Positions 53,533 to 62,793 of a DNA stretch of 64,000 nucleotides are shown here, piece by piece. The DNA is from CAILZL01 sp035548495. GTDB lineage: Bacteria > Pseudomonadota > Gammaproteobacteria > Steroidobacterales > Steroidobacteraceae. Below the pieces are notes generated by a model. It was given only the letters and a program-made list of their open reading frames with translations. It did not search any database and was not told the DNA's origin. The stretch lies in contig DASZSV010000003.1 in assembly GCA_035548495.1 (NCBI GenBank), positions 1-64,000 of the forward strand, given 5' to 3'. Position numbers and translations under genes: made by a program. The number at the start of each line of letters is the position of its first letter. The stretch's first letter is position 1.

Positions 53533-54084
53533 ATGACATACGTGCCTCCTACTAATTCTTTGTCACACCGCATCGCCGCGATGCGGTGCTGCACCGGTGT
53601 GTTATTGCTGGTATCGCTCGCTCTGAGCGGTTGTTCCAACGATATGGATGAATTGAAGCAACAGGTAGCGCAGATCAAGGCCAATGCAGGTGAAAAGATC
53701 GAGCCTTTGCCACCGCTGAAGCCATATGAATCATTCAAGTATGATGACTTGAATGAACGATCACCCTTCGTGCCGAGCAGTTCAGCGAAGTCGAATCTGG
53801 CGAGCTCGGTGCGCCCTAACGCGAACAGGCCACGCGAGTTTCTTGAGCAGTATTCATTGGACACGTTGCAGATGGTCGGAACCTTGCAAATTGGCGGAAA
53901 GAATTACGGTCTTATTCAAGCTAAAGATGGGCTCATTCATCGAGTTCAAGTAGGCAACCACGTTGGTCAGGCGGATGGGCGAATTGCCGCGATTACTGAC
54001 ACGCGTATTTCAATTGTGGAACTGGTCCCTGACGGACTGGGCGGTTATATCGAGCGGCCCGCCGCGCTGACGCTAAAAGAATGA
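53533..54084 (+). CDS. pilP: Type IV pilus lipoprotein PilP
   Basis: 183 residues; AAGGG lies about seven bases before ATG 53533. Lipobox LALSGC (Cys near residue 34); an internal start at residue 17 (MRCCTGVLLL) would also give a good signal. An N-terminal linker for PilNO (MDELKQQVAQIKANAG) leads to the small beta domain (FLEQYSLDTLQMVGTLQIGG) that contacts PilQ. The first codons contain a perfect 10-bp hairpin (53566-53588). Confidence 0.95.
   Translation: MTYVPPTNSLSHRIAAMRCCTGVLLLVSLALSGCSNDMDELKQQVAQIKANAGEKIEPLPPLKPYESFKYDDLNERSPFVPSSSAKSNLASSVRPNANRPREFLEQYSLDTLQMVGTLQIGGKNYGLIQAKDGLIHRVQVGNHVGQADGRIAAITDTRISIVELVPDGLGGYIERPAALTLKE
53566..53588 (+). repeat. Perfect 10-bp hairpin at the start of pilP
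   Basis: CACCGCATCG-CCG-CGATGCGGTG: ten G+C-rich pairs with a three-base loop, 33 bases after the pilP start codon. It lies in coding sequence (SHRIAAMRC). A stable stem so close to the start can slow translation or mark an RNase site, helping set PilP level in the operon. Function is inference. Confidence 0.7.
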
Positions 54085-54096
54085 TGGAGAACGTCA

Positions 54097-56289
54097 ATGT
54101 CATTGTGTAACTCACTCGTGAATCTGAATGTGGATAGCCCCATGCAACGAAGAACCGCCTTGCCGTATCTATGGATAATTTCCATCGTTATCGGACTATT
54201 TACCCTCTCTGACGTTCAGGCGGCCAATCAGTTGACACAGATTGATGCCAACCCGTTGCCGGGTGATCAGGTACAACTGCGGCTCAAACTGAGTGACCCC
54301 GCTCCGCAACCGCTGATTTTCACTGTCGACAATCCTGCCCGCATCTCGATGGATCTGGCAGACACAACCGTTGCTCTTCCGTCGCGAAGGATTGATGTCA
54401 AGCGTGGTGTCGTCGATACCGTGAATGTTGCGGAAGCCAATGGCCGTACGCGTGTGGTGTTGAATCTCAACACCATGGTGCCGTACGACACCAAAGTAGA
54501 TGGCGATACCATTGTGATTACCGTTGGCAGTACCGTTCAGGCAAGTGCCGCGAAAGTCACCAATACGTCAGCGATTCACACCGCATCGAACACCTCGCCA
54601 TCTGCATCCGCCATCAAGAAAATTGATTTCCGGCGCGGTGCCGACGGATCAGGGCGCGTCATCGTTCAATTGAGTTCGTCGCGGGTCACGCCAGACATGT
54701 CACAGGAAGGTGGTCGTGTCATCATCAATTTCCCGAAAGCCGGCGTTGATGATTCGTTGCTGCGCAGACTGGATGTAGTTGACTTCGCAACGCCGGTAAA
54801 CACTGTTGATACCGTACGTGTGGCAGATGGAGCGCGGGTGGTCATCAGTGCCGCTGGTGACTGGGAGCCGGTGGCTTATCAAACCGAAGATGTATACACG
54901 GTCGAAATCAAACCTGTTGTCAAAGCCGGTTTGTCGCTGGATAAAAAGGAATACAAGGGTGAACGTTTGACGCTGAATTTCCAGGACATCGAAACGCGCG
55001 CGGTGTTGCAGTTGCTGGCCGACACCAGCGGTCAGAACATGGTGATCAGCGATTCGGTACACGGCAACGTTACCCTGCGTTTGCAAAATGTTCCCTGGGA
55101 TCAAGCGCTGGATATCGTCATGCAAACCAAGGGACTGGACATGCGTCGCCAGGGCAACGTAATGCTGATAGCACCGGCACCGGAAATTGCGGCGCGCGAG
55201 AAGGAGATAGCTTCTGCGAAAAAAGACCTGGATGCTGTAGAGCCGCTGCGTTCCGAGTATCTACAGGTGAATTACGCCAAGGCTTCCGATCTTGCTGAGC
55301 TACTGAAAGGAAAGAACAATTCACTGATGTCCGATCGCGGTAATGTATCAGTCGATCAACGCACCAATACATTGCTGCTGCGCGATACGCCAGATCATTT
55401 GGCCGATATCCGGCGCTTGGTCTCTACGCTCGACATTCCTGTCCGGCAGGTTTTGATTGAAGCAAGAATTGTCATCGTCACTGATGACTTCAAGCGGGAA
55501 TTAGGCGCCCAATTTGGCGTCAACAAAGCTTTTGCTTTTGATAAGACGGGTGTCGGTGTCGTTGGCGGTTCACCTGTCGCTGGTGGTAGTAGCGGTAGCA
55601 GTGGCGGTTCCAATCCAAACATATTAATTGGCAACGCCAATCCATTTAACGGTCAGGCAACCACTGATGTTTCAGATCCTGCCGGTCGTTACATGGTAAA
55701 TCTGCCTGCTTCAACGAAAGCCGGGCAGATTGCGCTGACGCTGTTGGACAGGAATTATGTGGTGGATTTGGAATTGTCCGCTGCACAAGCAGAAGGCCGC
55801 GGTGAAGTGGTTTCCGCGCCAAAAGTGATTACCGCAAATCAGAAAGAAGCATCCATTGAGCAAGGTGTCGAGATTCCGTACCAGCAAAGCGCGGGCGGAG
55901 CCAGTGGCGCAACAACTGTTCAATTCAAGAAAGCAGTGTTGTCATTAAAGGTAACACCACAGATCACTCCAGACGACAGAATCATACTGGATTTACAGGT
56001 AAACAAGGACAGCGTGGGACAGATAATCAGCCTCCCCGGAGGAGGAAGTGTTCCCACTATTGACACCCGTAATGTTGCAACCCAAGTGCTGGTCAATGAT
56101 GGTCAAACAGTAGTTCTGGGCGGCATACAGGATATCGAAAACAGTAATTCCGTAACCAAGGTACCGTTGCTGGGCGACATCCCTGTGTTGGGTAACCTTT
56201 TCAAGAACACAGTAAAAACGAATAACAAGGACGAACTGCTGATATTTGTGACGCCGAAGATTCTTCGCGAAGGATCCAATATCTATTGA
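54097..56289 (+). CDS. pilQ: Type IV pilus secretin PilQ
   Basis: 730 residues; GGAGAA lies about seven bases before ATG 54097. Signal peptide (near LWIISIVIGLFTLSDVQA), two AMIN domains (about 45-140 and 175-270) for peptidoglycan binding, STN/secretin N-domains (LNFQDIETRAVLQLLADTSG, VNYAKASDLAELLKGKNNSL) and the secretin pore (RQVLIEARIVIVTDDFKREL, VSAPKVITANQKEASIEQG; VPLLGDIPVLGNLFKN). It ends near FVTPKIL. It is the outer-membrane channel for the pilus. An intrinsic terminator follows. Confidence 0.97.
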   Translation: MSLCNSLVNLNVDSPMQRRTALPYLWIISIVIGLFTLSDVQAANQLTQIDANPLPGDQVQLRLKLSDPAPQPLIFTVDNPARISMDLADTTVALPSRRIDVKRGVVDTVNVAEANGRTRVVLNLNTMVPYDTKVDGDTIVITVGSTVQASAAKVTNTSAIHTASNTSPSASAIKKIDFRRGADGSGRVIVQLSSSRVTPDMSQEGGRVIINFPKAGVDDSLLRRLDVVDFATPVNTVDTVRVADGARVVISAAGDWEPVAYQTEDVYTVEIKPVVKAGLSLDKKEYKGERLTLNFQDIETRAVLQLLADTSGQNMVISDSVHGNVTLRLQNVPWDQALDIVMQTKGLDMRRQGNVMLIAPAPEIAAREKEIASAKKDLDAVEPLRSEYLQVNYAKASDLAELLKGKNNSLMSDRGNVSVDQRTNTLLLRDTPDHLADIRRLVSTLDIPVRQVLIEARIVIVTDDFKRELGAQFGVNKAFAFDKTGVGVVGGSPVAGGSSGSSGGSNPNILIGNANPFNGQATTDVSDPAGRYMVNLPASTKAGQIALTLLDRNYVVDLELSAAQAEGRGEVVSAPKVITANQKEASIEQGVEIPYQQSAGGASGATTVQFKKAVLSLKVTPQITPDDRIILDLQVNKDSVGQIISLPGGGSVPTIDTRNVATQVLVNDGQTVVLGGIQDIENSNSVTKVPLLGDIPVLGNLFKNTVKTNNKDELLIFVTPKILREGSNIY

Positions 56290-56338
56290 TCAGGAGTGTT
56301 TTAGCGGCTTGCGGTCAGTACCGCAGCCTGTAAGAATC

Positions 56339-56367
56339 ACGGCCGCCAAGCGCGGCCGTTTTTCTTT
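56339..56367 (+). terminator. Rho-independent terminator after pilQ
   Basis: ACGGCCGC-CAAGC-GCGGCCGT followed by TTTTCTTT: an 8-bp perfect G+C stem with a T-tract, 50 bases after the pilQ stop and only 14 bases before the aroK start. It ends the pil transcript, or attenuates read-through into aroK. Confidence 0.85.
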
Positions 56368-56380
56368 GATCTTTCGCGAC

Positions 56381-56965
56381 ATGACCACGAACTCGACAAC
56401 CAACATTTTTTTGATCGGACCGATGGGTTCGGGGAAGACGGCAGTGGGAAAGCATCTGGCGCGAATGCTTGATATGCAGTTGTATGACAGCGACGCAGAG
56501 ATCGAGCGAATTACCGGCGTGGATATTCCCTACATTTTTGAGAAGGAAGGCGAAGCCAAATTCCGGGAACGCGAAACCGAAGTCATCGACAACCTTACTC
56601 AACTCAATGGCATTGTTCTGGCAACCGGCGGAGGAGCCATCCTGTCCTCTGCCAATCGTGAATATCTTGCACAACGCGGTCGTGTCGTCTATTTGCAGAC
56701 ATCGGTTGAACAACAACTCGAACGCACGCGGCAAACCCGCCACCGGCCATTGCTGCACACCGCCGATCCGGAACAACGGTTGCGAGATCTGCTGATTCTC
56801 CGTGCTCCGCTGTATGAATCCATTGCGAATCTGGTCGTCAGCACTGATCATCGTCGCGTGCACGGTGTCGCAATGGAAATTATTCATGGCCTTGGATTGA
56901 CGGTAAATAGTAAACTTGAGCTTCCAAAAGGTGACGAACACGCTGACCACGAACATCACTCATGA
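56381..56965 (+). CDS. aroK: Shikimate kinase
   Basis: 194 residues from ATG 56381 (MTTNSTTNIFLIGPMGSGKT...). Walker A GPMGSGKTAVGK, the shikimate-binding DSD (about 34-36) and GGGAILSSANREYL, and the lid TRQTRHRPLL. It phosphorylates shikimate in aromatic amino-acid synthesis. A longer frame from 56309 would run through the terminator. It overlaps aroB by four bases (ATGA). Confidence 0.96.
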   Translation: MTTNSTTNIFLIGPMGSGKTAVGKHLARMLDMQLYDSDAEIERITGVDIPYIFEKEGEAKFRERETEVIDNLTQLNGIVLATGGGAILSSANREYLAQRGRVVYLQTSVEQQLERTRQTRHRPLLHTADPEQRLRDLLILRAPLYESIANLVVSTDHRRVHGVAMEIIHGLGLTVNSKLELPKGDEHADHEHHS

Positions 56966-58068
56966 CCGGCATCACGACGCTTTCCATCAGCCTTCCTGCG
57001 GATCACACTGACCGCAGCTATCCCATCTTGATTGGCAAGAATCTGCTCACTGATGCTGAGCTGCTGACGGCGCATATCACGGCAGTCAACCTTCTTGTGG
57101 TGACAAATGCCACTATCGCACCGTTGTATTTACAGACACTCAAGAATGCGCTGCCCGGAAAAACTATTACCGACGTCATACTGCCAGATGGTGAACACAC
57201 CAAAAATCTGCAAACCTTGAGCGTAATCATTGATGCGATGGTCAATGCGCGACTGCATCGTGATGCGGCTGCTATCGCGCTTGGCGGCGGCGTTATTGGC
57301 GACATGACTGGATTTGCTGCTGCGTGTTACCAGCGCGGGATCGATTACATTCAAATTCCTACCACGTTGCTGGCACAGGTCGATTCATCCGTTGGCGGCA
57401 AAACCGCAGTAAATCATCCCGGCGGCAAAAATCTGATTGGCGCCTTCTACCAGCCGCGTGCGGTTATCGCTGATATCAATGTATTGAATACGTTGTCCGA
57501 TCGTGAACTGCGTGCAGGACTGGCGGAAGTCATCAAGTATGGACTGATTTACGATCCTGCATTTTTTTCCTGGCTGGAAGACAATGCACAAAAAATACTG
57601 GCGCGTGATGTTGATGCACTCACGCATGCCATCAAGCGCAGTTGTGTAATCAAGGCTGAAGTCGTGAGCATTGATGAACGCGAACAGGGGTTGCGCGCCA
57701 TTTTGAATCTGGGACACACTTTTGGTCATGCCATCGAAAATGCGTTGGGATATGGCGAATGGTTGCATGGCGAGGCTGTTGCCGCAGGCATGGTGTTGGC
57801 GGCCGACATGTCCCATCGTCTGGGATGGTTGCCAGAGACAGACTATCAACGCACGATAAAATTGATTGAACGCAGCGGTTTGCCTGTTCACGCGCCGCAC
57901 ATCGGCGCAGATAAAGCACTGGAACTGATGGGTATGGACAAAAAAGTGCTGAGCGGGCAATTGCGGTTGGTGTTGCTCAAGAAAATGGGTGAAGCGGTGG
58001 TGACTTCCAATTATCCACCCGAAGTGTTGCATGCCACGTTGACAAACGGATTCGAAGCGCGCGCATGA
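56962..58068 (+). CDS. aroB: 3-dehydroquinate synthase
   Basis: 368 residues. NAD-binding GGGVIGDMTGFAAACYQRG, IPTTLLAQVDSSVGGKTAVN, and the metal ligands in EVIKYGLIYD, LNLGHTFGHAIE and GEWLHGEAVAAGM. It converts DAHP to 3-dehydroquinate in the shikimate pathway. Overlaps aroK upstream and dgt downstream by four bases each, so the three are translationally coupled. Confidence 0.97.
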   Translation: MTGITTLSISLPADHTDRSYPILIGKNLLTDAELLTAHITAVNLLVVTNATIAPLYLQTLKNALPGKTITDVILPDGEHTKNLQTLSVIIDAMVNARLHRDAAAIALGGGVIGDMTGFAAACYQRGIDYIQIPTTLLAQVDSSVGGKTAVNHPGGKNLIGAFYQPRAVIADINVLNTLSDRELRAGLAEVIKYGLIYDPAFFSWLEDNAQKILARDVDALTHAIKRSCVIKAEVVSIDEREQGLRAILNLGHTFGHAIENALGYGEWLHGEAVAAGMVLAADMSHRLGWLPETDYQRTIKLIERSGLPVHAPHIGADKALELMGMDKKVLSGQLRLVLLKKMGEAVVTSNYPPEVLHATLTNGFEARA

Positions 58069-59228
58069 ACAAGCCTTCAGCAACACTTGCTGTTTATGCC
58101 GCACAGGATTCAACCAGTCGCGGCAGACGCGTTGCTGAGCCTGCCCCCAAGCATCGCACTGAATATCAACGCGATCGTGATCGCATCATTCATTCCACGG
58201 CCTTCCGCCGTCTCGTCTACAAGACACAGGTCTTTGTGAATCAGGAAGGCGATCTGTATCGCACACGTCTGACTCATTCGCTGGAAGTCGCACAGATTGC
58301 ACGTACCATTGCTTGCGCGCTTGGTCTCAATGAACCGCTGGCAGAGGCCATCTGCCTGGCACACGATCTGGGTCATACGCCATTCGGCCATGCGGGCCAG
58401 GACGCATTGAATGAATGCATGCGTGAATACGGCGGGTTTGAACACAATCTGCAATCCCTGCGTATTGTTGACGAACTGGAAGAACGTTATGCAACGTTCA
58501 ACGGGCTGAATCTCACTTTTGAAACGCGCGAAGGCATTCTCAAGCATTGTTCACTCAACAATGCCCGACGACTGGGCGAACTTGGCGAGCGTTTCATTCA
58601 TCGTCATCAACCATCGCTTGAAGCGCAGGTTGCCGATCTTGCGGACGCCATTGCCTATAACAATCATGATCTGGATGACGGTCTTCGCGCAGGCCTGATT
58701 TCTCTGGAAGAAGCCGGTCATACGCAGGCGGTTCGCATGCAGCATGTAGCGATATCGGAAAAATATCCGGAGTTGTCCGGAAAGCGTCTGGTGAGCGAGA
58801 TTGTGCGGCACATGATTGATCATGTTGTTACCGATGTGATTACCACCAGCATGCAGGCAATACAACTAGCCTCTCCCAGGTCAATAAACGATGTGCGCCA
58901 TCACGGAAAGCATCTGGTACAGATGAGCGAAGCAGTTGCCGTTCAGCATCGCGAGCTGAAACAATTCCTGCGCGAAAAAATGTACAGGCACTATCGGGTA
59001 TTGCGCATGACCAACAAAGCTCAGCAAGTTGTCAGCGCCCTGTTTGAAGCATTCATGAACACGCCGGAACTGATGCCGCCGGAATATCAGCACAGCGCAG
59101 CCAGATTGCATGCTGAACAGGGCATGTCGGGACGTGCACGCATCGTCGCAGATTACATTGCCGGCATGACCGATCGCTATGCAGTACTGGAGCACGAAAG
59201 AGTGTTTGATCCAGCCAAGCGCAGTTGA
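58065..59228 (+). CDS. dgt: Deoxyguanosinetriphosphate triphosphohydrolase-like protein
   Basis: 387 residues, HD-domain dNTPase of the short (type 2) Dgt subfamily. TAFRRLVYKTQVF and RTRLTHSLEVAQIARTIA give the first histidine; HDLGHTPFGHAGQDAL gives the HD pair; AIAYNNHDLDDGLRAGL the last aspartate. It hydrolyses dNTPs to deoxynucleosides and triphosphate, and may act in dNTP balance or phage restriction. Its ATG overlaps the aroB stop, and hemE starts one base after its stop. Confidence 0.95.
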   Translation: MNKPSATLAVYAAQDSTSRGRRVAEPAPKHRTEYQRDRDRIIHSTAFRRLVYKTQVFVNQEGDLYRTRLTHSLEVAQIARTIACALGLNEPLAEAICLAHDLGHTPFGHAGQDALNECMREYGGFEHNLQSLRIVDELEERYATFNGLNLTFETREGILKHCSLNNARRLGELGERFIHRHQPSLEAQVADLADAIAYNNHDLDDGLRAGLISLEEAGHTQAVRMQHVAISEKYPELSGKRLVSEIVRHMIDHVVTDVITTSMQAIQLASPRSINDVRHHGKHLVQMSEAVAVQHRELKQFLREKMYRHYRVLRMTNKAQQVVSALFEAFMNTPELMPPEYQHSAARLHAEQGMSGRARIVADYIAGMTDRYAVLEHERVFDPAKRS

Positions 59229-60317
59229 ATGCAAAACATCCTGATGAACACACCGCTGAAAAACGATATATTCCTGCGAGCGTTGTTGCGCCAACCGGTG
59301 CCGTATACGCCGGTATGGATGATGCGTCAGGCAGGCCGCTACCTTCCCGAATATCGCGCCACGCGGGCGAAAGCAGGTGATTTCCTCACGCTGTGTCAAA
59401 CGCCGGAACTTGCCTGCGAAGTCACTTTGCAACCCATTGATCGTTATCCTCTCGATGCAGCAATTTTATTTTCCGACATTCTGACCATTCCGCATGCCAT
59501 GGGATTGGGTTTGAAGTTTGAAACCGGCGAAGGACCGGTGATAGAGAAGCCCATACGATCAGCTGCTGATGTTGCTCAACTTAAAAAGCCTGATCCATCA
59601 AAAGAGCTTCGCTATGTGATGGACGCTGTCAGTTTGATTCGCAGGGAACTCGATGGCCGTGTGCCATTGATTGGCTTTGCCGGAAGTCCATGGACAGTGG
59701 CCACATACTGTGTGGAAGGCGGCAGCAGTCGTGACTTCGCACGAATCAAGGGGATGATGTATGACGATCCGAAGTCATTGCATCAACTACTCGCTGTGCT
59801 TGCTGACATCACACGTGATTATCTCAATGCACAAATCACAGCCGGTGCACAAGCCGTCATGATCTTTGATACCTGGGGCAGTGTGCTGACGCCCGATCTG
59901 TATCGCGAGTTTTCATTGCAATACATGTCACGCATTGTCGATGGATTGCAAGGTGAATCCGGCGGCCGCATTGTGCCGCGTGTATTGTTTACCAAGGGCG
60001 CTGGACCATTGATTGCGGATATCGCAAAAACCGATTGCGACGCAATCGGTGTGGACTGGACCACGGATTTGTCCGATGCACGCCGCATGGTAGAAGACAG
60101 GAAGGCGCTGCAAGGCAATCTTGATCCTTGCGTGCTATATGCATCGCCGGAAATCATTCGCGAGCAAGTAGCCAGAGTTCTTGCGAGTTATGGCCATGGT
60201 CATGGTCATGTGTTCAATCTTGGTCATGGTATTCATCCAACCGTGAATCCCGACCATGCTGGCGCAATGATCAAGGCGGTGCATGAATTGAGTATCCCGT
60301 ATCATTTTTCAGGATAG
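59229..60317 (+). CDS. hemE: Uroporphyrinogen decarboxylase
   Basis: 362 residues from ATG 59229; ATG 59244 (MNTPLKND) is equally possible. PVWMMRQAGRYLPEYR and the catalytic aspartate segment AAILFSDILTIPHAMG are present, as are GFAGSPWTVATYCVEGGSS and FNLGHGIHPTVNPDHA. It decarboxylates uroporphyrinogen III to coproporphyrinogen III. Last gene in this plus-strand series. The 87-base gap to convergent fadD holds an imperfect stem (CTGCGG ... CCGCAG at 60358-60394). Confidence 0.97.
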   Translation: MQNILMNTPLKNDIFLRALLRQPVPYTPVWMMRQAGRYLPEYRATRAKAGDFLTLCQTPELACEVTLQPIDRYPLDAAILFSDILTIPHAMGLGLKFETGEGPVIEKPIRSAADVAQLKKPDPSKELRYVMDAVSLIRRELDGRVPLIGFAGSPWTVATYCVEGGSSRDFARIKGMMYDDPKSLHQLLAVLADITRDYLNAQITAGAQAVMIFDTWGSVLTPDLYREFSLQYMSRIVDGLQGESGGRIVPRVLFTKGAGPLIADIAKTDCDAIGVDWTTDLSDARRMVEDRKALQGNLDPCVLYASPEIIREQVARVLASYGHGHGHVFNLGHGIHPTVNPDHAGAMIKAVHELSIPYHFSG

Positions 60318-60404
60318 ACAACCGACAAGTTGTACTGCTGTGTCAGTTACGTTTGGCCTGCGGTGAGCCTTCAATGCATTGTGAGAAGCCGCAGTTACTG
60401 AAAT

Positions 60405-62090
60405 CTAGCCGCCAGCATTCTTTTTCCCCTCCAACTCGTCTCTTAATGCTCTCCGTAAAATCTTGCCCACATTAGTTTTGGGTAGCTCAGTGCGGAAATA
60501 AACATGCTTCGGAATCTTGTAACCGGTCAACTCGGTACGGCAATGGGCGATTAATTGTTCAGCAGTGATGTCGGGATCCTTTTTCACGACAAAGATCGCG
60601 ACCACTTCACCGGCATGTTCATCGGGTTGTGCAACCGCAGCGACTTCGAGTACGCCGGGATGCTGTGCAACGATGGCCTCAACTTCATTGGGAAATACCT
60701 TGAAGCCGGAAACCACAATCATGTCCTTCTTGCGATCTTCGATGAACACGTAGCCGCGTGAATCGACACGGCCAATATCGCCGGTACGCAACCATCCATC
60801 CGGTAACATCACCTTGGCGGTTTCATCAGGGCGCTGCCAGTAACCTTGCATGACCTGCGGTCCCTGCAAACAGATCTCACCCACTTCACCTTGCGGAAGT
60901 TCATTGCCATTGTCATCACGAATGCTCAGGTTGGTGGATGGCAACGGCATGCCGATAGAGCCATCGAATTCGGCATCCAGCACACCAATGCAGCCCGCGG
61001 GCGATGCTTCGGTCAAACCCCAGCCTTGCGCAATGACATGGCCCGTGACCTGTTTCCACTTCGCGGCTACGCTGGGTTGCACAGCCATGCCGCCACCGAG
61101 CGAAATCTTCAATCTGCTGAAATCCAGTTTCTCGAATCCCGGTGTGTTCAACAATGCATTGAACAAGGTATTCACGGCGGAAATCTTTACAAATTGATAC
61201 TTGCTCAATTCCTTTACAAATCCCGGGAAATCACGGGGATTGGTAATCAACACATTGTGTGCGCCGGCTTTCAGCAACAGGAAGCAATTCACCGTCAGTG
61301 AAAAAATGTGATACAGGGGCAAGGGCGTAATGCATATCTCATTGCGCAGTGACGTAAAACCTTCCAGCCATGCGGCACCCTGCACGCAATTGGCCACCAT
61401 GTTGCGATGATTGAGCATGGCTGCCTTGGCGACGCCTGTGGTGCCGCCGGTGTATTGCAGGAAGGCTATGTCCTGATGATTCAGTTCAACTTCATTCAGC
61501 GGCAGGTAATGTCCGGCACGCAGCACGCTGCAGAAGTCGATTGCGCCCGGCAGGTTGTAATCCGGCACCTGCTTGCGCACATGACGCACCACAAAATTGA
61601 CGATGCTCTTCTTGGGAAATCCAAGCAGGTCGCCCACGCCGGTGACAATCACCGTGTGAATGGACGTTGCGTGAATCACCTGCTCCAGCACATGCGCAAA
61701 ATTTTCGAGCACCACAATGGCAACGGCGCCGGAGTCCTGCATCTGGTGCAGCAATTCATGCGCGGTATACAGCGGATTGGTATTCACCAGTGTCAATCCT
61801 GCGCGCATGGCGCCAAATATCGCCACCGGATACTGCAACAAATTGGGCATCATCAGTGCGAGACGATCACCACGGTTCAGTTTGGCCGTGTTTTGCAGCC
61901 ATGCCGCAAAGTCGCGTGTCAGTTCTTCCAGTTCGCTGTACGTGATTGTGGCGCCCATGTTAGTGAACGCGGGAAGATCGCCGTACTGGGCACAGCTTTG
62001 ATGGAACATGTCCACCAGCGATTTGTATTCATCCGGATTGATTTCGGCGGGAACGCCGTGCGGATAGTGTTTCAGCCAGATTTTTTCCAT
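60405..62090 (-). CDS. fadD: Long-chain fatty acid-CoA ligase
   Basis: 561 residues from ATG 62090 (MEKIWLKHYPHGVPAEI), the same length as E. coli FadD. Adenylation motifs: LQYTGGTTGVAKAAMLNH, GWGLTEASP, DGWLRTGDIGRVD, and the C-terminal lysine in PKTNVGKILRR. It activates long-chain fatty acids to CoA thioesters, at the inner membrane. The apparent N-terminal extension to 62195 does not fit the family. It lies 88 bases after tesA in the same direction and may share its transcript. Confidence 0.96.
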   Translation of the reverse strand: MEKIWLKHYPHGVPAEINPDEYKSLVDMFHQSCAQYGDLPAFTNMGATITYSELEELTRDFAAWLQNTAKLNRGDRLALMMPNLLQYPVAIFGAMRAGLTLVNTNPLYTAHELLHQMQDSGAVAIVVLENFAHVLEQVIHATSIHTVIVTGVGDLLGFPKKSIVNFVVRHVRKQVPDYNLPGAIDFCSVLRAGHYLPLNEVELNHQDIAFLQYTGGTTGVAKAAMLNHRNMVANCVQGAAWLEGFTSLRNEICITPLPLYHIFSLTVNCFLLLKAGAHNVLITNPRDFPGFVKELSKYQFVKISAVNTLFNALLNTPGFEKLDFSRLKISLGGGMAVQPSVAAKWKQVTGHVIAQGWGLTEASPAGCIGVLDAEFDGSIGMPLPSTNLSIRDDNGNELPQGEVGEICLQGPQVMQGYWQRPDETAKVMLPDGWLRTGDIGRVDSRGYVFIEDRKKDMIVVSGFKVFPNEVEAIVAQHPGVLEVAAVAQPDEHAGEVVAIFVVKKDPDITAEQLIAHCRTELTGYKIPKHVYFRTELPKTNVGKILRRALRDELEGKKNAGG

Positions 62091-62178
62091 CGCGTGCTCC
62101 ACCGGGAATAAGTTGTTATTTACTGCAATTGAACCAACGCGGATATGACGGCAATCACACCCTGTTTCGGTGAAGATT

Positions 62179-62793
62179 TCAATGTCTTTGTGCAAGCAAC
62201 GGCTTCAACTGCGGCCACACGGTATCCAGCAGATACGGTTGTCCTTGTTCATTGGGATGAATGTTGTCGGCCTGCATCAGGGAATCGTGCAAAGCGACAT
62301 CCTTGAGAAAAAATGGCACCAGCCTGATATGCATCGACTTTGCCAGCGCCGTGTAGACATTCTTGAACGCTTGAGTATATGTGTCGCCATAATTGGGCGG
62401 CATTTGAATGCCTACCAGCAACACGGCTGCCTGACTGGCTTTCGCTTCGCGGATCATCTCCGCAATGTTGTCGTGCATCTGTTTGACCGGCAGGCCGCGC
62501 AGGCCGTCATTGGCACCAATTTCCAGGATGACGATGGCCGGATGATGTGTCTTCAGCAGTGCGGGAAAACGCGTCCGGGCGCCACTGCTGGTTTCACCGC
62601 TGACACTGGCATTCACCACGCTGTAATCGTACCCTTGTGCACTTAACCGCTGTGACAACAAATTGACCCAGCCCGCTTGCAATTTGATCCCATAGCCCGC
62701 ACTGAGGCTGTCGCCCATCACCAGAATGGTGGGCGTTGCGGCCCCCGCACTACTGAGCCATCCCATCAACATCAATGGAACAACCCAACGCAT
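62179..62793 (-). CDS. tesA: Arylesterase / multifunctional acyl-CoA thioesterase I
   Basis: 204 residues from ATG 62793, with a signal peptide (MRWVVPLMLMGWLSSAGA). SGNH/GDSL hydrolase: block I VMGDSLSAGYG (Ser), block III GANDGLRG, block V DNIHPNEQGQ (Asp/His). Periplasmic lysophospholipase/thioesterase in E. coli. Its start codon shares CATG with that of the divergent ybbA, so almost no promoter space lies between the genes. Confidence 0.95.
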   Translation of the reverse strand: MRWVVPLMLMGWLSSAGAATPTILVMGDSLSAGYGIKLQAGWVNLLSQRLSAQGYDYSVVNASVSGETSSGARTRFPALLKTHHPAIVILEIGANDGLRGLPVKQMHDNIAEMIREAKASQAAVLLVGIQMPPNYGDTYTQAFKNVYTALAKSMHIRLVPFFLKDVALHDSLMQADNIHPNEQGQPYLLDTVWPQLKPLLAQRH

